Part shown: positions 16,901-19,405 of the stretch, one piece after another
How positions within the stretch are numbered: the stretch's first letter is position 1
Layout: each line of letters begins with the position of its first letter
From: a candidate division LCP-89 bacterium
GTDB taxonomy: Bacteria; Electryoneota; B3-LCP
Reading direction: 5' to 3'
DNA: 19,405 bases
Assembly: GCA_025774735.1 (NCBI GenBank)
Contig: JALGZU010000031.1
Coordinates: forward strand, 1-19,405
Translations under genes and position numbers: made by a program
The notes under the pieces: generated by a model
The model's input: the letters and a program-made list of their open reading frames with translations, nothing else
The model's database searches: none
What the model was told of the DNA's origin: nothing

Positions 16901-17127
16901 TCTACATCCGCTATAGGACGGACTTTGACGGCACGGTCACCGTGCGCATTTTCGACGGTGCCGGCGATCTGGTGAAGGAACTTTCCGGACCGGCTCAGGC
17001 CGGACTTGAGCGGGACCTGAGCTGGGATCTGGCGGATGTCTCTTCGGGGATATATCTCGGGCGCGTCGAAGCCGAAACAACAGCGGGGACGGACAAGACC
17101 TTTATAAAGATAGCGGTGATCAAGTGA
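13942..17127 (+). CDS. secreted M6-metalloprotease-like protein with degenerate zinc site, propeller repeats and type IX-like C-terminal domain
   Basis: A 1061-residue exported protein. The signal peptide is MKRFYIAPILWGFFLSSVIWAA. Residues about 40-540 match the immune-inhibitor-A / M6 metalloprotease fold, including HDRAYFEDHLTFLDSYFTEVSNG and the downstream GVGRFDLMDQGSGN. The zinc motif HExGH is replaced by LLFGH (L258, L259, F260, G261, H262), and LPDLYD has become LPALYN. The first zinc histidine and catalytic glutamate are therefore gone, so the protein is very probably not a protease. Residues about 540-960 contain FG-GAP/VCBS-like propeller pieces such as LDFDGDQKTDLILAL and AADFDKDGYLDVVLTG. 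From about 974 a sorting/FlgD-like domain begins with VYPWPNPAKEVVYIRY and ends in KTFIKIAVIK, suggesting type IX export. The start is a TTG at 13942, 15 bases after porV, preceded by AAAGGG; no better start is present. Confidence 0.8.
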   Translation: MKRFYIAPILWGFFLSSVIWAANSTPHLPVAAGLKKVTTLQQSVAVETHARILAIRVEFLPDTLATTTGDGTFGSGLPTDAVIDPLPHDRAYFEDHLTFLDSYFTEVSNGKVTIDTFSVYPLNPDSTYILPHQMWHYNHNTTQEDLNLRLTWLFQDAWSAAAADASIDYDQWDMFVIFHAGVGQDFNVSFDETPHDIPSAYFRLEDLQDALEDPTYPGVLVAVDGADSTFVSSGLLLPESERQSEVDIEIALNGTAALLFGHSIGLPALYNTENGSSGVGRFDLMDQGSGNFAGMIPSRPCAWTRVFMGWETPQVIIPAGVADTLLVNVPGYGDSINTAQQEIYRVDLNPSEYFLIENRSWNPDSLIGYWPPYDMGYTVARDRQGRELIIKEDFTIELQNDDFGVIVEVDNYDFGLPGEGILIWHIDESVIEANYVSNTVNNDLSHRGVALVEADGAEDIGQEYGFLDIGYGAEYGWAGDFFYAGNDAFLDANSNLSAVRFYDDSFPGTRTYDGSPTGLMLGGFAPRDTVMHFWIMNNWAQPGFPMQLAEPSGELSPSALDFDGDQKTDLILALTPGGAIQLFDNLGNAIGDVIETRQLIGLLGDSTAVTDTLLARVDSITGTPAIDVQSDGFSAFFTGDAGVMYFLEYLAGPRTTNLQTLNLTALSACNPVIAGEGTALTAYSCYQGGLIALDAAFNILGDVYPFNEGNITSFCLADTVDTASVFALSDQGEAALVSHDLEVIWVIDLPFIPDFAPLTLFHQTGSRKDLIAVSAEGEVVLLDPSDGSIRSGFPFTTGMTVTAPPVAADFDKDGYLDVVLTGVNRIAAVQVNGVLAANWPLTMDNRQPSEPITSPPAISELMFDDELHVLFGWPGGSVDGRNRWGNSPGGFTRSTSAPVRSAPLLVQLDEDDASELIVLDEDGSLYAWHLQGMGNFTDQIRPWNGLMGGNRRQGVAVPDGSTITPPGQSALVKTKVYPWPNPAKEVVYIRYRTDFDGTVTVRIFDGAGDLVKELSGPAQAGLERDLSWDLADVSSGIYLGRVEAETTAGTDKTFIKIAVIK

Positions 17128-17164
17128 TGGGGCAATATCTCGACGGGAATGCGAAGTTAAATCG

Positions 17165-19405
17165 ATGCTGAACAGGATCTTGGATACAACCGGAAAATCT
17201 AAATCTTTACTCTTATCGCTTGCCATAATGGTTATTTTGGCAGCTTGGGCAATGCCGATTTCAGCGCAGCCGGAGAGTTACAACCACCCCGAACTGAACT
17301 GGGAGGTGTACGAGAGCGAACATTTCCAGATTATGTTTCATCAGGGGACCGAGAGAACTGCCCGCGAGATTCTGCGCATTGGCGAGGATATCTACGAACC
17401 GGTCACCTCGCTGTACGACTACGAACCGGATACCAAAATCCGCATCATCGTGCGGGATCACGACGATTATTCCAACGGTGGGGCCTATTACTACGATAAC
17501 AAGATCCTGATCTACGCCAAGTCGCTGGATTTTGTCATGCGGGGGACTCACAACTGGCTTCGCAACGTCATGGCTCACGAGTTTGCCCACATCATCCAGT
17601 TGGGTGCTGCCCGCAAGGCTCCACGCTGGCTGCCGGCTTTCTATTTTCAGTGGATCGATTACGAAGAGGAGAGGCGTCCTGACGTACTCTATGGTTACCC
17701 AAACATTTTGGCCTCGTTTCCAATGCCCATGACCGTCATTCCCAAGTGGTTCGCGGAAGGCTGTTCCCAATCCATGTCCCCGGATTTCGGCTACGATCAC
17801 TGGGACTCACACCGGGATATGGTTTTGCGCATGCGTTCCCTGGAGGATTACCTGCTCACCTATATCCAGATGGGGGATTATTACGATCAGACCAGCCTTT
17901 ATGGGGAATCGGTATATGATCACGGTTTTTCGCTGGTGCGCTATATTATAGACAACTGGGGGATAGACGCCCTCAAAGAGCTCTCCAATGAGATGGCCAG
18001 CCCCTTCGCGATGACTTTCGACCGGGCGCTGATGCGGGTTCTTGGCGTTGACGGCGAGGAACTTCACGCGCAGTGGTCGCGCCACCTGAAGGATACCTAT
18101 CTCAGCCGCACAGAGACGATCCGGGAACAGCGCGTCCAGGGAGAGCTGATTGGACCGGACGGTTTCGCAAACCTTTACCCCCGCTGGAGTCCGGACGGGG
18201 GGAAACTGGCCTACACCTCCAACAGCGGCGAGGACTATTTCGGCATGTCCGGGCTTTATGTCTTTGACGCCCAGAGTGAAGAGACAAAACTTCTGCGCGG
18301 GCCGGTCGTCTCTCAGCTCTCCTGGAGTCCCGATTCCCGCTTCATCTTCTACGATAAGCAGTTCAGCCCCGGGCTCGATGGAGCGCATTTCGATGACATC
18401 GCTGCCTGGGACTTAGAACGGGAGAAGGAATGGCGGTTGACCAAGTCGAAGCGTGCCGCCCAGGTAGACGTCTCGCCGGACGGTAAGCGGATCTGCTATG
18501 TTTTATACGCGGACGGCACGGAGAACCTCTGGGTGGCGGAACTCGCGGACGAATGGTGGGAGAAGGAGATCGGCGAGAGCCTCGTGAACGAAAGCGCTCT
18601 GACCGCCCATGTCAACGGGGAACAGGTTTATTCGCCGCGCTGGTCGCCTGACGGGAGCGAAATCGCTTTCGCCACGAGCCGTGACCGCGATCGCGATATC
18701 ACGATTGTAAACTCGGAGACGGCACAGGTGCGCCGCCTCATGGCGACGCCGGCGGACGAGCGCGATCCGGTCTGGGGGAGCGGGGGGGAACTCTATTTCT
18801 CCTCGGATCAGACGGGCATCTTCAACCTTTACCGCTACGATCCTTCGGATTCTTCCAGGACGCCGGTTTCGAACGTGCTCGGCGGCGCCTTCATGCCCTC
18901 CATCTCGAAAGACGGGCGCCTGGCTTACTCGGATTTCCGGGCTGAGGGATTCAAACTCGCCCTCTTCGACTCAATCGTCAGCGTCGATCCAGTGGTGACT
19001 GAATACATTGTCGATTATACTTCCACCCTTCCGGAGATCACCTATCCGACGGATTATCCGCCCGAAGCCGAATCCAGGCCCTATAAGCCTTCGTTCGACA
19101 AGACTTTCATCTACCCGCGACTCGCTTTTGACTTCGGGACTTTCAAGCCCGGGTTCTACTTCTTTTCCCAGGACATCCTGGAGCAGATGAGTGCTTTCGG
19201 GGGCTTCGCCATGAATATGGAAGGCGATTACGACCTCTTCGCACTGATCGATTACAACCGATTGCACCCGACTATCTTCCTGGAAGCGTATAACCTGCGC
19301 CGCCATTCGGAGCAGTCGTTCGAAGATCCCTTCGTCATCGTAGGGGAGATAGGCACCGGCCCCGACGCCGTCCCGATCTACGACAGCTATTCCATCAAGT
19401 ACAAT
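17165..19405 (+). CDS. peptidase MA-like metalloprotease with TolB-like propeller and probable C-terminal barrel (partial)
   Basis: At least 747 residues; the frame is open to the end of the window. A signal peptide precedes residue 35 (LAAWAMPISA). A gluzincin peptidase-MA-like domain follows with zinc motif H138-E139-F140-A141-H142 in NVMAHEFAHIIQLG and a likely third ligand E198 in VIPKWFAEGCSQS. All needed residues are present, unlike in the M6-like neighbour. From about residue 335 several TolB/PD40 propeller blades appear, each with a W-S-P-D-G or W-S-P-D-S hallmark (LYPRWSPDGGKLAYTS, SWSPDSRFIFYD, YSPRWSPDGSEIAFAT). After about residue 610 the sequence changes to aromatic, alternating strands (FIYPRLAFDFGTFKPGFYFFS, GGFAMNMEGDYDLFALIDYN) that look like the start of an outer-membrane barrel. 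The ATG at 17165 has only a weak Shine-Dalgarno. The gene follows the M6-like stop by 37 bases, so the two may be co-transcribed. Confidence 0.85.
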   Translation, partial: MLNRILDTTGKSKSLLLSLAIMVILAAWAMPISAQPESYNHPELNWEVYESEHFQIMFHQGTERTAREILRIGEDIYEPVTSLYDYEPDTKIRIIVRDHDDYSNGGAYYYDNKILIYAKSLDFVMRGTHNWLRNVMAHEFAHIIQLGAARKAPRWLPAFYFQWIDYEEERRPDVLYGYPNILASFPMPMTVIPKWFAEGCSQSMSPDFGYDHWDSHRDMVLRMRSLEDYLLTYIQMGDYYDQTSLYGESVYDHGFSLVRYIIDNWGIDALKELSNEMASPFAMTFDRALMRVLGVDGEELHAQWSRHLKDTYLSRTETIREQRVQGELIGPDGFANLYPRWSPDGGKLAYTSNSGEDYFGMSGLYVFDAQSEETKLLRGPVVSQLSWSPDSRFIFYDKQFSPGLDGAHFDDIAAWDLEREKEWRLTKSKRAAQVDVSPDGKRICYVLYADGTENLWVAELADEWWEKEIGESLVNESALTAHVNGEQVYSPRWSPDGSEIAFATSRDRDRDITIVNSETAQVRRLMATPADERDPVWGSGGELYFSSDQTGIFNLYRYDPSDSSRTPVSNVLGGAFMPSISKDGRLAYSDFRAEGFKLALFDSIVSVDPVVTEYIVDYTSTLPEITYPTDYPPEAESRPYKPSFDKTFIYPRLAFDFGTFKPGFYFFSQDILEQMSAFGGFAMNMEGDYDLFALIDYNRLHPTIFLEAYNLRRHSEQSFEDPFVIVGEIGTGPDAVPIYDSYSIKYN

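Noticed and set aside
16501..17226. Long open frame on the minus strand opposite the end of the M6-like gene
   Set aside because: Composition is that of an antisense shadow of a well-supported gene; no recognisable domain or start signal.

Overview
The window looks like a chromosomal piece of an uncultured Gram-negative bacterium of the Fibrobacterota-Chlorobiota-Bacteroidota (FCB) neighbourhood. The reasons are a PorU-type C25 peptidase directly followed by a PorV-family outer-membrane protein (the classic type IX secretion pair), C-terminal sorting/FlgD-like domains on large secreted proteins, and several genes with weak or no Shine-Dalgarno. Candidate phyla such as Zixibacteria, Marinimicrobia or Latescibacteria would fit; the sequence alone does not fix the phylum.

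Region 1 (1-2987): the end of an M16 (insulinase-type) peptidase, an AT-rich gap, then a two-gene envelope acylation unit: an MBOAT O-acyltransferase of the AlgI/DltB type and a membrane-anchored SGNH-fold protein. This unit is visibly poorer in G+C than the rest of the window.

Region 2 (3087-4913): a short stress/signalling run in one direction: free methionine-(R)-sulfoxide reductase, a stand-alone CheY-like receiver and a metallo-beta-lactamase-fold hydrolase, behind a plausible sigma70-type promoter.

Region 3 (4957-8621): a tRNA-Gly(CCC) with its own promoter and a strong hairpin terminator. It is followed by a PDZ/radical-SAM/DUF512 gene broken by one extra base, the ribosome-assembly GTPase Der in ATGA overlap with it, an unrecognised cysteine-flanked 160-residue protein, and a 54-residue Trm112-like zinc ribbon.

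Region 4 (8645-19405): four very large or membrane-associated export genes in a row. They are a PorU-like C25 peptidase, a PorV-like barrel, an M6-protease-like secreted protein whose zinc-binding HExxH has become LLFGH, and the start of a peptidase-MA / beta-propeller / probable barrel protein running off the end. The genes read as a type IX secretion attachment module with co-located surface cargo. The most unusual points are the dead M6 protease, the metalloprotease-propeller-barrel fusion, the SGNH protein lacking its usual D-x-x-H, and the frameshift in the DUF512 gene. No CRISPR array, insertion sequence or phage gene was seen.
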